12,828 nucleotides of DNA, taken from Roseovarius sp. GTDB lineage: Bacteria > Pseudomonadota > Alphaproteobacteria > Rhodobacterales > Rhodobacteraceae. The DNA lies in the NCBI GenBank assembly GCA_021767845.1, contig JAASSQ010000064.1, positions 1 to 12,828 of the forward strand, written 5' to 3'. The translations under genes were made by a program, and so were the position numbers. Below the pieces are notes generated by a model that did no database searches, was not told the DNA's origin, and worked only from the letters and a program-made list of their open reading frames with translations. This document shows positions 1-6,804 of the stretch, one piece after another (within the stretch, counting starts at the first letter, position 1; every line of letters starts with the position of its first letter).

Positions 1-83
1 CGATCACGTGGTATGCGCGTGGCTATTATTACGAAGCCAAGCGCAAGGGTCTTCTGGTGGAAACCGGGCTGCGGCCCGCCTAG
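1..83 (+). CDS. 3' end of an unidentified protein-coding gene (partial)
   Basis: The reading frame starting at base 3 is open from the window edge to a TAG at 81-83. It encodes about 26 residues, with a central ARGYYYEAKRKG stretch and an ending of ETGLRPA. The basic/aromatic composition is protein-like, and the next gene converges exactly at this stop: the two stop codons share the tetranucleotide CTAG at 80-83, which supports both ends. I do not recognise the family from so short a tail, so no function is proposed. It could also be a chance open frame, since only 80 bases are visible. Confidence 0.55.
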   Translation, partial: ITWYARGYYYEAKRKGLLVETGLRPA

Positions 84-835
84 GCGGCGTAGTCCGAGCC
101 TTCGGCATCCAGCAGCGCCTTGAGTTCGGCCAGATGCTTGTCCGCCTGACCGGGATAGTCCTCAAGCTCGCTGGCGGTCTTTTCCGCGATCTCGTCGGAC
201 AGAATACGCAGTTTCTGCCCGGTCTGAAGCGCACGGATATAGGTCTCGGCTGCGCGCTCGAAGTAATAGAGCCGATTGAAGGTGTCGGCCACAGTGTCCC
301 CGATGACCATGACGCCGTGGTTGCCCATGATCATCACCTTCTTCTTCGGGTCATCGAAAAGCTGCGCACAGCGTTCGCCTTCATCCTCGAAGGCCAGCCC
401 GCCATAGCCATCGTCGATCACGTAGCGGTTGAAGAAGGTCGCGCAATTCTGGTCGATCGGCGGCAGGCTGCTGTCGGCCAGACAGGCCAGCACGGTTGCA
501 TGGATCGAATGGACATGCATGGCGCAGCGCGCATGCGGGCAGTGCCGGTGCAACCCTCCGTGCAGGCCCCAGGCGGTGGGGTCGGGCGCACCGGGTTTCG
601 ACAGCGTGTCGGGATCGTTGGCATCCACCTCGATCAGGTCGCTTGCCTTGATGCGGGCAAAATGCATCTGGTTGGGGTTGATGAGAAAGCGCGTGCCATC
701 CTCGTTGATCGCAAGGCTGAAATGATTGGCCACCCCTTCGTGCATGTTCAGGCGCGCGGTCCAGCGGAAGGCGGCTGCCAGATCCACCCGCTCGGCCCAG
801 TGATCCATGTTCGGGGCAAGCTGCGTTACGGTCAT
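80..835 (-). CDS. Class II aldolase/adducin-family protein
   Basis: A 251-residue cytoplasmic protein of the class II aldolase/adducin fold, which usually binds a divalent metal and cleaves or rearranges sugar- or hydroxyacid-type substrates. Visible landmarks are the ANHFSL segment (residues 36-41), HVH with candidate zinc ligands His107 and His109, and the NHG motif with His173 as third ligand. Aligned on this spacing to E. coli fuculose-phosphate aldolase (Glu73, His92, His94, His155), the catalytic Glu position is Ala88 in the sequence PTAWGLHGGLH, as in adducin-like members. Substrate and reaction are therefore unknown. I chose the ATG at 835 because it overlaps the stop of the upstream VOC gene (ATGA) and has AAGGA about 9 bases before it; a longer frame to 904 lies inside that gene. 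It is co-transcribed with the VOC gene. Confidence 0.9.
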   Translation of the reverse strand: MTVTQLAPNMDHWAERVDLAAAFRWTARLNMHEGVANHFSLAINEDGTRFLINPNQMHFARIKASDLIEVDANDPDTLSKPGAPDPTAWGLHGGLHRHCPHARCAMHVHSIHATVLACLADSSLPPIDQNCATFFNRYVIDDGYGGLAFEDEGERCAQLFDDPKKKVMIMGNHGVMVIGDTVADTFNRLYYFERAAETYIRALQTGQKLRILSDEIAEKTASELEDYPGQADKHLAELKALLDAEGSDYAA

Positions 836-1281
836 GTCGTCATGTCCTTTCGTTCTGCGTGGGTCAGCGGGCGCGAGGGCACCCAGGCATAGCCGTCGGG
901 GCACAGGATGATTGCCTCGCGCAGGCCGTGCGGCTTGTTCACGGGCGGCTGCAATATGCTGCCGCCGGCCCGGTCCACGCGGGCCGCGGCGGCATCGGGG
1001 TCGCAGTCATAAAGCCGAAGTTCAAGGCCCGCGCCGCGAGGCAGGGTCTCGGGCAAGAGCCCGGCCAGAGGATTCGCGGAATAGGTGCCGTCGGCATGGA
1101 TCTGCATGACATGCGCACCCTGCGACAGGATTGCGAAATCGGCGCTGAGTCGATGCACCTGCAAACCGAACACCTCGGCGGCGAAATGCGCCGTGCGCCG
1201 CACGTCGCGGGCCAGGAGGTTGATGCCGAAGCCGCGCAGGGACGCGCCGAACTCCTCTGGCGTGACGGTTTCGTAATCCAT
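832..1281 (-). CDS. VOC-family (glyoxalase/bleomycin-resistance-like) protein
   Basis: A 149-residue protein with one vicinal-oxygen-chelate domain made of two beta-alpha-beta-beta-beta halves. The first half begins near GINLLARDV (residues 19-27), with AHFAAEVFGL typical of the first helix and a strand containing MQIHADG. The second half contains GLELRLYD (Glu87) and ends in a CPDGYAWVPS strand. Members are metal-dependent lyases, isomerases, dioxygenases or binding proteins. Where many carry a final metal-ligand Glu after PDG, this one reads CPDGYAWVPS with no Glu, so the metal site may be altered. The stop overlaps the start of the aldolase-like gene by ATGA, pointing to translational coupling and probably a shared pathway. 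The Shine-Dalgarno before the ATG is weak (AAGG about 12 bases upstream). The substrate is unknown. Confidence 0.85.
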   Translation of the reverse strand: MDYETVTPEEFGASLRGFGINLLARDVRRTAHFAAEVFGLQVHRLSADFAILSQGAHVMQIHADGTYSANPLAGLLPETLPRGAGLELRLYDCDPDAAAARVDRAGGSILQPPVNKPHGLREAIILCPDGYAWVPSRPLTHAERKDMTT

Positions 1282-1373
1282 GCGGGTCGCGCGCCTTGCA
1301 ATGCCGTGATGCGACCAGCTTGATCGCCGGACCGGGCCGTGTCAACGTGCGCCCCGACCAACCCCGAGCGACA

Positions 1374-1378
1374 AAGGA
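1374..1378 (+). promoter_or_regulatory. Ribosome binding site of amn
   Basis: AAGGA lies nine bases before the ATG at 1388 and supports that start. A second in-frame ATG at 1394 sits 15 bases away from this site and is less likely. The 106-bp spacer 1282-1387 between the divergent VOC gene and amn must hold promoters for both, but I see no convincing -35/-10 pair in it. Confidence 0.6.
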
Positions 1379-1387
1379 CCACCCGAT

Positions 1388-2869
1388 ATGCCAATGGACG
1401 CCCCCGCCGGGTTCCGATGCCCCGACCTGCCCGGCCCGGAGACGTTCACTGACGCCCAAGCGGCGGTCGAACGCCTGATCCTGCTGTATGATCGGGCCAT
1501 CGACTTTCTGTCGGCCGAGTTCTCGGGCGCGCTGCGCGGCAAACTGCCCGCGCAACGGGCGCGCGCCCACTACCCCGAGATTCGCATCACAACGACGACA
1601 CATGCGCAGGCCGACAGCCGGCTGGCCTTCGGTCATGTCGCGGCGCCGGGCACCTATGCCACGACCATCACCCGACCCGACCTGTTCCGGCACTACCTTG
1701 AACAACAGATCGGCCTTCTGATGGAAAACCACGCCGTGCCGGTCACGGTCGGCATGTCGGATACGCCCATGCCGATCCATTTCGCGGTGGCCAACGACCC
1801 GTCCATCGTCGTTCCGCAGGAAGGCGCCGCCGAGTTCACGCTGCGCGACTTCTTCGACGTGCCGGACCTGAGCACGACCAGCGACGACATCGTGAACGGC
1901 ACCGCGCGCCCCGCGCCTGACGGGACCGAACCGCTTGCGCCGTTCACCGCGCAGCGGGTGGATTACTCGCTGGCGAGGCTGTCGCACTACACCGCGACCG
2001 ACCCCGAGCATTTCCAGAACCACGTGCTGTTCACCAATTACCAGTTCTACGTCTCGGAATTCGAGGCCTACGCCCGCAAGATGCTGGACGACCCGCAAAG
2101 CGGCTACACCGCCTTCGTCAGCACGGGCAACGCGACGATCACGGCCGGTGATCAGGGCCTTCCGGCAACCGAGAAGCAGCCCCAGATGCCCGCCTATCAC
2201 CTCAAGCGCGGGGATGGATCGGGCATCACGCTGGTCAATATCGGCGTGGGACCATCGAACGCCAAGACCGCCACGGATCACATCGCGGTTCTGCGCCCCC
2301 ACGCCTGGATCATGGTGGGCCACTGCGCGGGGCTGAGGAACACCCAGCAACTGGGCGATTTCGTTCTGGCACACGCCTATCTGAGGGAAGACCGGGTGCT
2401 GGATGCCGACCTGCCCTCCTGGGTGCCGATCCCGGCCTTGGCCGAAATCCAGATCGCGCTGGAACACGCGGTCGAGGTGGAAACCCAGCTCGAGGGCTAC
2501 GACCTCAAGCGCGTCATGCGCACCGGCACCGTGGCCAGCTTCGACAACCGCAACTGGGAGCTGCGCGACCAGTCCGGGCCGGTGCAGCGGCTCAGCCAGT
2601 CGCGCGCCATCGCGCTCGACATGGAAAGCGCCACGATCGCGGCCAACGGGTTCCGGTTTCGCGTGCCCTACGGCACGTTGCTGTGCGTCTCGGACAAGCC
2701 GCTGCACGGTGAACTGAAACTGCCGGGCATGGCCTCGGATTTCTACAAGACCCAGGTCTCGCGCCACCTGATGATCGGGATACGGGCCATCGAGACGCTT
2801 CGCGACATGCCGCTGGAACGGATCCATAGCCGGAAATTGCGCAGCTTCAGTGAAACCGCATTCCTCTAG
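1388..2869 (+). CDS. amn: AMP nucleosidase
   Basis: A 493-residue cytoplasmic enzyme that hydrolyses AMP to adenine and ribose 5-phosphate (EC 3.2.2.4), part of purine salvage and adenylate balance. The length fits the family (E. coli Amn is 484). The N-terminal half is the Amn-specific domain, with segments such as YPEIRITT and VTVGMSDTPMPIHFAV. The C-terminal half is a nucleoside-phosphorylase fold with a phosphate-ribose loop region (VGPSNAKTA), VGHCAGLR, the DMES motif with Glu413, and the SDKP motif with Asp436, which corresponds to the catalytic Asp of E. coli Amn. Reading is clean throughout, with no frameshift. It diverges from the VOC/aldolase pair and is followed by HU 130 bases later. 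No intrinsic terminator is visible after its TAG. Confidence 0.95.
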   Translation: MPMDAPAGFRCPDLPGPETFTDAQAAVERLILLYDRAIDFLSAEFSGALRGKLPAQRARAHYPEIRITTTTHAQADSRLAFGHVAAPGTYATTITRPDLFRHYLEQQIGLLMENHAVPVTVGMSDTPMPIHFAVANDPSIVVPQEGAAEFTLRDFFDVPDLSTTSDDIVNGTARPAPDGTEPLAPFTAQRVDYSLARLSHYTATDPEHFQNHVLFTNYQFYVSEFEAYARKMLDDPQSGYTAFVSTGNATITAGDQGLPATEKQPQMPAYHLKRGDGSGITLVNIGVGPSNAKTATDHIAVLRPHAWIMVGHCAGLRNTQQLGDFVLAHAYLREDRVLDADLPSWVPIPALAEIQIALEHAVEVETQLEGYDLKRVMRTGTVASFDNRNWELRDQSGPVQRLSQSRAIALDMESATIAANGFRFRVPYGTLLCVSDKPLHGELKLPGMASDFYKTQVSRHLMIGIRAIETLRDMPLERIHSRKLRSFSETAFL

Positions 2870-2904
2870 CCGGCAAAAATCACCTCAAAATGCAGGAAAA
2901 TAGC

Positions 2905-2954
2905 TTGCTTTTCGCTACTATTCATTGTGTTTGGTCACAACATACAGTTAAATT
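2905..2954 (+). promoter_or_regulatory. Candidate promoter/operator region of the HU gene
   Basis: The 130-bp spacer between amn and the HU gene is much more AT-rich than its surroundings. A plausible promoter is TTGTGT (2925-2930) and TTAAAT (2949-2954) with an 18-bp spacer. Overlapping it is the inverted repeat TTGTG (2925-2929) / CACAA (2936-2940), separated by six bases, which could be an operator. The promoter is expected because HU genes are highly expressed; the exact boxes are a guess. Confidence 0.35.
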
Positions 2955-2984
2955 CCGCGCATGAGGCCCCAAGAGCGGGCAGTT

Positions 2985-2991
2985 GAAGGAG
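2985..2991 (+). promoter_or_regulatory. Strong ribosome binding site deciding the HU start
   Basis: GAAGGAG lies eight bases before the ATG at 3000. It settles the start: an in-frame ATG at 2961 would add 13 residues not seen in HU proteins and would place this site inside the coding region. Confidence 0.85.
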
Positions 2992-2999
2992 ACCAAGAA

Positions 3000-3287
3000 A
3001 TGGCAAAACCGATGACCAAAACCCAGCTCGTAGCGGCCCTCGCCGAGGAAATGGGAACCGACAAGAAATCCGCAAGCGCCGCGCTTGACGCCGTGACCAA
3101 CATCATCACCCGCGAAGTGGCGAACGGTGGTGCTGTCACGCTGCCCGGCGTCGGCAAGATCTACTGCCGCGAGCGTCCCGAGCGCATGGTCCGCAACCCG
3201 GCCACCGGCGAGCAGATCAAGAAGGACGCCGACAAGGTGGTCAAGATGACCATCGCCAAGGCTCTGAAGGACAGCGTCAACAGCTGA
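3000..3287 (+). CDS. HU-family nucleoid DNA-binding protein
   Basis: A 95-residue small basic protein of the HU/IHF family that binds and bends DNA as a dimer and helps organise the nucleoid. It begins MAKPMTKTQLVAALAEEMG, the usual helix-turn-helix dimerisation part. It then carries the turn LPGVGK (residues 48-53), the flexible DNA-binding arm with RNPATGE (Arg65, Asn66, intercalating Pro67), and the closing helix IAKALKDSVNS. The closer match is to HU (arm and C-terminus) rather than IHF, though IHF-like subfamilies cannot be fully excluded. The gene stands alone: it has its own AT-rich upstream region, a strong ribosome binding site and a terminator 25 bases after the stop, all consistent with a highly expressed monocistronic unit. 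Confidence 0.95.
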   Translation: MAKPMTKTQLVAALAEEMGTDKKSASAALDAVTNIITREVANGGAVTLPGVGKIYCRERPERMVRNPATGEQIKKDADKVVKMTIAKALKDSVNS

Positions 3288-3311
3288 CCTTGCAAACCCC
3301 GCGAGTTTCGG

Positions 3312-3341
3312 AAAGGGTCGCCCCGCACGGGCGGCCCTTTT
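3312..3341 (+). terminator. Intrinsic terminator of the HU gene
   Basis: A 12-bp stem (3312-3323 paired with 3329-3340, one G-T wobble) encloses the 5-base loop CGCAC and is followed by T residues that extend the CCCTTTT end. It lies 24 bases after the HU stop and before the ribosome binding site of the next gene. Confidence 0.85.
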
Positions 3342-3360
3342 CAGTTTCAGGAGGCAGGCA

Positions 3361-4236
3361 ATGGACATTCGGGCGATCGCGATGGGGCTGGCCTTTGCGG
3401 TCATGTGGTCCAGCGCCTTCACATCCGCCCGGATCATCGTGGCCTCGGCACCGCCGCTGACCGCGCTCAGCCTGCGGTTCCTGATCTCGGGCATCCTCGG
3501 CGTGCTGATCGCCCGTGCACTTGGCCAAAGCTGGCACCTGACACGCGGCCAATGGCGCGCGACGATCATCTTCGGCATCTGCCAGAACGCGCTTTACCTG
3601 GGCCTCAACTTCGTCGCTATGCAGACGGTCGAGGCATCGCTGGCCGCGATCATCGCCTCTACGATGCCGCTTCTGGTCGGTCTGGCCAGTTGGGTCCTGT
3701 TCGGCGAACGCATCGGCCCGCTTGGCGCCTTCGGGCTGATCGCGGGCGTGATCGGCGTGACCATCATCATGGGCTCGCGCCTGCAAGGCGGCGCCGACCT
3801 TTTCGGCGTGGCGCTGTGCGTGGGCGGCGTGCTGGCGCTGACCCTTGCCACCCTGTCGGTGCGCGGCGCCACGTCGGGCGGCAATTTCCTGATGGTGGTC
3901 GGGCTGCAGATGCTGGTGGGCAGCGCCGTTCTGGGCATGGTGGGCCTCAGCACCGAGACCATCGAGATCACCTGGAGCTGGCAGCTGATCGCGGCCTTCG
4001 TCTACACCACCCTGATCCCCGGTCTGGCGGCCACCCTGGTCTGGTTCCTGCTGGTCAACCGGATCGGGGCGATCAAGGCCGCGACGTTCCATTTCCTCAA
4101 CCCGTTCCTCGGCGTGCTGATCGCCGCACTGATCCTCGGCGAAAGCCTGGGACTGTGGGACATGGTGGGGGTCGTGGTCGTGATGGGCGGCATCCTTGCC
4201 GTGCAGCTGTCGCGGCAGAAACAGCCCGCCGCCTGA
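3361..4236 (+). CDS. EamA-family (drug/metabolite transporter superfamily) permease
   Basis: A 291-residue inner-membrane protein, almost entirely hydrophobic, with the ten-helix, two-EamA-repeat plan of DMT exporters. The first repeat covers roughly residues 5-135 and the second about 147-283. Typical features are the short N-terminal helix with MWSSAFTSARIIV, the end of repeat one VIGVTIIMGSRL, and the second-repeat segments LVNRIGAIKAATFHFLNPFLG and ALILGES near the last helix. Family members export amino acids, nucleobases or other small metabolites; the substrate here cannot be read from sequence. CAGGAGG at 3347-3353 supports the ATG at 3361. It follows the HU terminator directly, so its promoter must overlap that terminator or depend on readthrough. 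It converges on aroC; the two are not functionally linked by layout. Confidence 0.92.
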   Translation: MDIRAIAMGLAFAVMWSSAFTSARIIVASAPPLTALSLRFLISGILGVLIARALGQSWHLTRGQWRATIIFGICQNALYLGLNFVAMQTVEASLAAIIASTMPLLVGLASWVLFGERIGPLGAFGLIAGVIGVTIIMGSRLQGGADLFGVALCVGGVLALTLATLSVRGATSGGNFLMVVGLQMLVGSAVLGMVGLSTETIEITWSWQLIAAFVYTTLIPGLAATLVWFLLVNRIGAIKAATFHFLNPFLGVLIAALILGESLGLWDMVGVVVVMGGILAVQLSRQKQPAA

Positions 4237-4260
4237 CAAGGCCGCCTCTTCTTCTGTTCA

Positions 4261-4302
4261 CAAATATCCCGGGGAGCGCGAGGGGCTGGCCCCTCGCCGC
4301 GC
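4261..4302. repeat. Hairpin element between convergent genes, resembling a Rhodobacteraceae intergenic repeat
   Basis: The sequence CAAATATCCCGGGG (4261-4274) is followed by a perfect 8-bp inverted repeat CGAGGGGC (4279-4286) / GCCCCTCG (4289-4296). Three further outer pairs form if C4297 is bulged. It lies in the 82-bp space between the stops of the EamA gene and aroC. From memory, ATATCCCGGGG followed by a G-rich/C-rich hairpin recurs in many intergenic gaps of Roseobacter-group genomes; only one copy is in this window, so repeat status cannot be shown here. It probably serves as a bidirectional transcription terminator. Confidence 0.6.
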
Positions 4303-4318
4303 AACACCCGCCGCCGCG

Positions 4319-5422
4319 TTATCCGATGGCGCCGCGCGGGCCTTCGCCCACTTGCCCGCGGTGCAACAGCCAGTGATCCAGGATCACGCAGGCCATCATC
4401 GCTTCGGCGACCGGAACCGCCCGGATGCCGACGCAGGGATCATGGCGGCCCTTGGTGACCACCTCGGTCGAGCTGCCATCCGTGCGGATCGACCGGCGCG
4501 GCGTCAGGATCGAGGATGTCGGCTTGACCGCGAAACGAACGACGATGTCCTGCCCGGTGGAAATCCCGCCAAGGATACCGCCGGCATGGTTCGAGGAATA
4601 TTCTGGACCCGCCTCGCCCATGAAGATCTCGTCGGCGTTCTCGGTGCCGGTCAGGCGCGCCGCGGCCATGCCCTCGCCGATCTCGACGCCCTTGACGGCG
4701 TTGATCGACATCATCGCGGCCGCGAGATCGGTATCGAGCTTGCCATAGACCGGCGCCCCAAGGCCCGCCGGGGCACCGCGCGCCACGACCTCGATCTCGG
4801 CCCCGACCGAGTTCTTGTCCTTGCGCAGCTTTTGCAGGTAGGCCTCCCATTCCGCCGCAGCATCGGCGTCGGGAATCCAGAAATCGTTGCTGTCGATCGC
4901 GTCCCAGTCGAACCTGTCACGGTCGATCGCGATCTCGCCCATCCGGGTCATGTAGCCCTTGATCTCGACCCCCGGCGCAAGGCTGGCCAGCGCCGCGCGG
5001 GCAATTCCGCCCGCCGCCACGCGGGCCGCCGTTTCCCGCGCCGAACTGCGCCCGCCGCCGCGATAGTCGCGAATGCCGTATTTCTGGTGATAGGTGATGT
5101 CGGCATGCCCCGGCCGGAAGGTCCGGGAAATCTCGCCATAGTCGCGGCTGCGCTGATCGGTATTCTCGATCATGAGCTGGATCGGCGTGCCGGTCGTCTG
5201 GCCCTCGAACACCCCCGACAGGATGCGCACCGCGTCAGGCTCGTTGCGCTGCGTGGTGTTCTTGTTCTGGCCGGGGCGGCGCTTGTCCAGCCAGTGCTGC
5301 AGGAAGGCCTCGTCCACCTCGATGCCGGGCGGGCAACCATCGACCGTGGCGCCAAGCGCCGGACCGTGGCTTTCGCCCCAGGTGGTGACCCGAAACAGAT
5401 GTCCGAAAGTGTTGAGGCTCAT
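4319..5422 (-). CDS. aroC: Chorismate synthase
   Basis: A 367-residue cytoplasmic enzyme that converts 5-enolpyruvylshikimate 3-phosphate to chorismate using reduced FMN (EC 4.2.3.5), the last common step to aromatic amino acids, folate and quinones. All family signatures are present: GESHGPALGATVDGCPPG (residues 16-33), RPGHAD with His106, RGGGRSSARETAARVAAGG (from residue 121), and near the C-terminus RHDPCVGIRAVPVAEAM. Invariant histidines are at 19 and 106. The length matches bacterial AroC. The start at 5422 is supported by AAGGAG nine bases upstream. The gene stands alone on the minus strand, 123 bases downstream of ald. It converges with the EamA transporter gene. Confidence 0.98.
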   Translation of the reverse strand: MSLNTFGHLFRVTTWGESHGPALGATVDGCPPGIEVDEAFLQHWLDKRRPGQNKNTTQRNEPDAVRILSGVFEGQTTGTPIQLMIENTDQRSRDYGEISRTFRPGHADITYHQKYGIRDYRGGGRSSARETAARVAAGGIARAALASLAPGVEIKGYMTRMGEIAIDRDRFDWDAIDSNDFWIPDADAAAEWEAYLQKLRKDKNSVGAEIEVVARGAPAGLGAPVYGKLDTDLAAAMMSINAVKGVEIGEGMAAARLTGTENADEIFMGEAGPEYSSNHAGGILGGISTGQDIVVRFAVKPTSSILTPRRSIRTDGSSTEVVTKGRHDPCVGIRAVPVAEAMMACVILDHWLLHRGQVGEGPRGAIG

Positions 5423-5491
5423 GATCCTGCGCTCCTTTGGCCCGTGATCTAGCCGCGCAGGCGCAGCGCCTCAAGCGATTTCACATCGCGG

Positions 5492-5528
5492 GGCGCGGGC
5501 CGCCCCCACAAGCGAAGCGGCCCGCGCC
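5492..5528. terminator. GC-rich perfect inverted repeat between ald and aroC (possible terminator)
   Basis: GGCGCGGGCCGC (5492-5503) pairs perfectly over 12 bases with GCGGCCCGCGCC (5517-5528), leaving a 13-base loop. It starts 18 bases after the ald stop and is 70 bases ahead of aroC. The stem is very stable but neither strand carries a T-run after it, so classic intrinsic termination is uncertain. It may instead protect the ald mRNA 3' end. A short GCGAT/ATCGC hairpin (5475-5489) follows on the aroC side. Confidence 0.5.
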
Positions 5529-5545
5529 ACCAAGACAGGGCATTT

Positions 5546-6664
5546 TCAGCCCTTCACGATCTTTTGCGGCGAGATCACGTCGATCCCGAGCGCGCGCCCG
5601 ACGGCATAGTAGGTCAGCTGACCAGCATGCACGTTCAACCCGTTAAGCAGATGCGGATCGTCGGCACAGGCTTGCCGCCAGCCCTTGTCGGCCAGAGACA
5701 GCATGAACGGCATAGTCGCGTTGCCAAGCGCGATGGTCGAGGTGCGCGCCACGGCACCCGGCATGTTGGCCACGCAGTAATGCATGACGCCATCCACCTC
5801 GTAGATCGGGTCGGCATGGGTCGTCGCGCGCGAGGTCTCAAAGCAGCCGCCCTGGTCGATCGCCACGTCCACCAAGGCCGCGCCGGGCTTCATGTCGGAC
5901 AGTTGCGCGCGGGTCACCAGCTTGGGCGCCTCGGCGCCGGGGATGAGCACCGCGCCGATCACCATGTCGGCCTCGGCCAGGTGTTCGGCCAGCAGACCGG
6001 CGGAGGAGTAGCCGGTGTTGAACGCATTGCCGAACACGTCATCGAGATAGCGCAGGCGCGGCAGCGAGCGGTCCAGCACGGTCACGTCCGCGCCCATCCC
6101 CGCCGCGATACGCGCGGCATGGGTGCCCACGACACCGCCCCCGATCACCAGCACGCGGGCCGGGCCGACACCGGGCACGCCGCCCATCAACACACCACGG
6201 CCGCCATTGGCCTTTTGCAGCGTCCAGGCCCCCACCTGCGGCGCCAGGCGCCCCGCCACCTCGGACATCGGCGCCAGCAGGGGCAGACCGCCGTTGGCGT
6301 CGGTCACGGTCTCGTAGGCGATGCAGGTCGCGCCCGATGCGATCAGGTCATGCGTCTGCTCGGGGTCGGGCGCGAGGTGCAGGTAGGTGAACAGAACCTG
6401 TCCTTCGCGCAGCATCTTGCGCTCGACGGCCTGCGGTTCTTTCACCTTCACGATCATGTCGGCGGTGGCAAAGACCTCTTCGGCCGTGTCGATGATGGCG
6501 GCACCGGCGGCGGTGTAGTCGGCATCCTCGAACCCGGCGCCCTTGCCCGCGCCGGCCTGGATCAGAACCTCGTGGCCGTGGGCCACGGCCTCACGCGCGG
6601 CGTTCGGCGTCATGCCGACGCGGAATTCCTGTGGCTTGATTTCCGTCGGGCATCCGATTTTCAT
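5546..6664 (-). CDS. ald: L-alanine dehydrogenase
   Basis: A 372-residue cytoplasmic enzyme that interconverts L-alanine and pyruvate plus ammonia with NAD (EC 1.4.1.1), giving carbon and nitrogen from alanine. The protein begins MKIGCPTEIKPQEFRVGMTP, with the substrate-binding Arg15. Catalytic Lys75 (KVKEP) and His96 (YLHLAPDPE) fall at the same numbers as in characterised alanine dehydrogenases. The NAD fold has VIGGGVVGTHAARIA, and VDVAIDQGG carries the later conserved Asp. The start at 6664 has the strong site GAGGAGGATT just upstream. An in-frame extension to 6838 would run through the intergenic region and the start of lrp and is not credible. It diverges from an Lrp-type gene, whose product most likely controls it in response to alanine. 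A GC-rich hairpin follows the stop. Confidence 0.97.
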   Translation of the reverse strand: MKIGCPTEIKPQEFRVGMTPNAAREAVAHGHEVLIQAGAGKGAGFEDADYTAAGAAIIDTAEEVFATADMIVKVKEPQAVERKMLREGQVLFTYLHLAPDPEQTHDLIASGATCIAYETVTDANGGLPLLAPMSEVAGRLAPQVGAWTLQKANGGRGVLMGGVPGVGPARVLVIGGGVVGTHAARIAAGMGADVTVLDRSLPRLRYLDDVFGNAFNTGYSSAGLLAEHLAEADMVIGAVLIPGAEAPKLVTRAQLSDMKPGAALVDVAIDQGGCFETSRATTHADPIYEVDGVMHYCVANMPGAVARTSTIALGNATMPFMLSLADKGWRQACADDPHLLNGLNVHAGQLTYYAVGRALGIDVISPQKIVKG

Positions 6665-6712
6665 GGGCGAATCCTCCTCATCCTGATGACTGACAGGATG
6701 TCGCAGGCGGCG

Positions 6713-6804
6713 CGCAATTCGGTTGAAATTCCCCTCGCAATTCCGGGCATTTTGCGAATATTCTACGCCAATCTTGAACATTGCCCGGAAGGCATTGCGA
6801 ATAT
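6713..6804. promoter_or_regulatory. Candidate Lrp operator region between ald and its divergent regulator
   Basis: The 138-bp divergent spacer contains two pairs of direct repeats. CGCAATTC occurs at 6713-6720 and 6736-6743. TTGCGAATAT occurs at 6752-6761 and 6795-6804, 43 bp apart, close to four helical turns. The first TTGCGAATAT contains the perfect palindrome GAATATTC (6756-6763); the second overlaps the lrp ATG. AT-rich, phased, partly symmetric sites are what Lrp/AsnC octamers bind. Promoter boxes for either gene are not clear. Confidence 0.45.

Noticed and set aside
1022..2827. A 601-codon open frame antisense to amn
   Set aside because: It lies opposite a fully recognisable amn and reads as low-complexity Arg/Gly/Val/His-rich sequence with no family motif. 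Long antisense frames are common in GC-rich DNA.
2926..2939. A CRP/FNR-type site upstream of HU
   Set aside because: The half-sites resemble TGTG/CACA, but the spacing is two bases short of the CRP consensus and the FNR consensus TTGAT/ATCAA does not match.
5564..6802. A long plus-strand open frame running into the Lrp gene, suggesting a fusion protein
   Set aside because: The upstream part is antisense to ald and lacks any domain. The Lrp protein starts naturally at 6803 after its own Shine-Dalgarno sequence.
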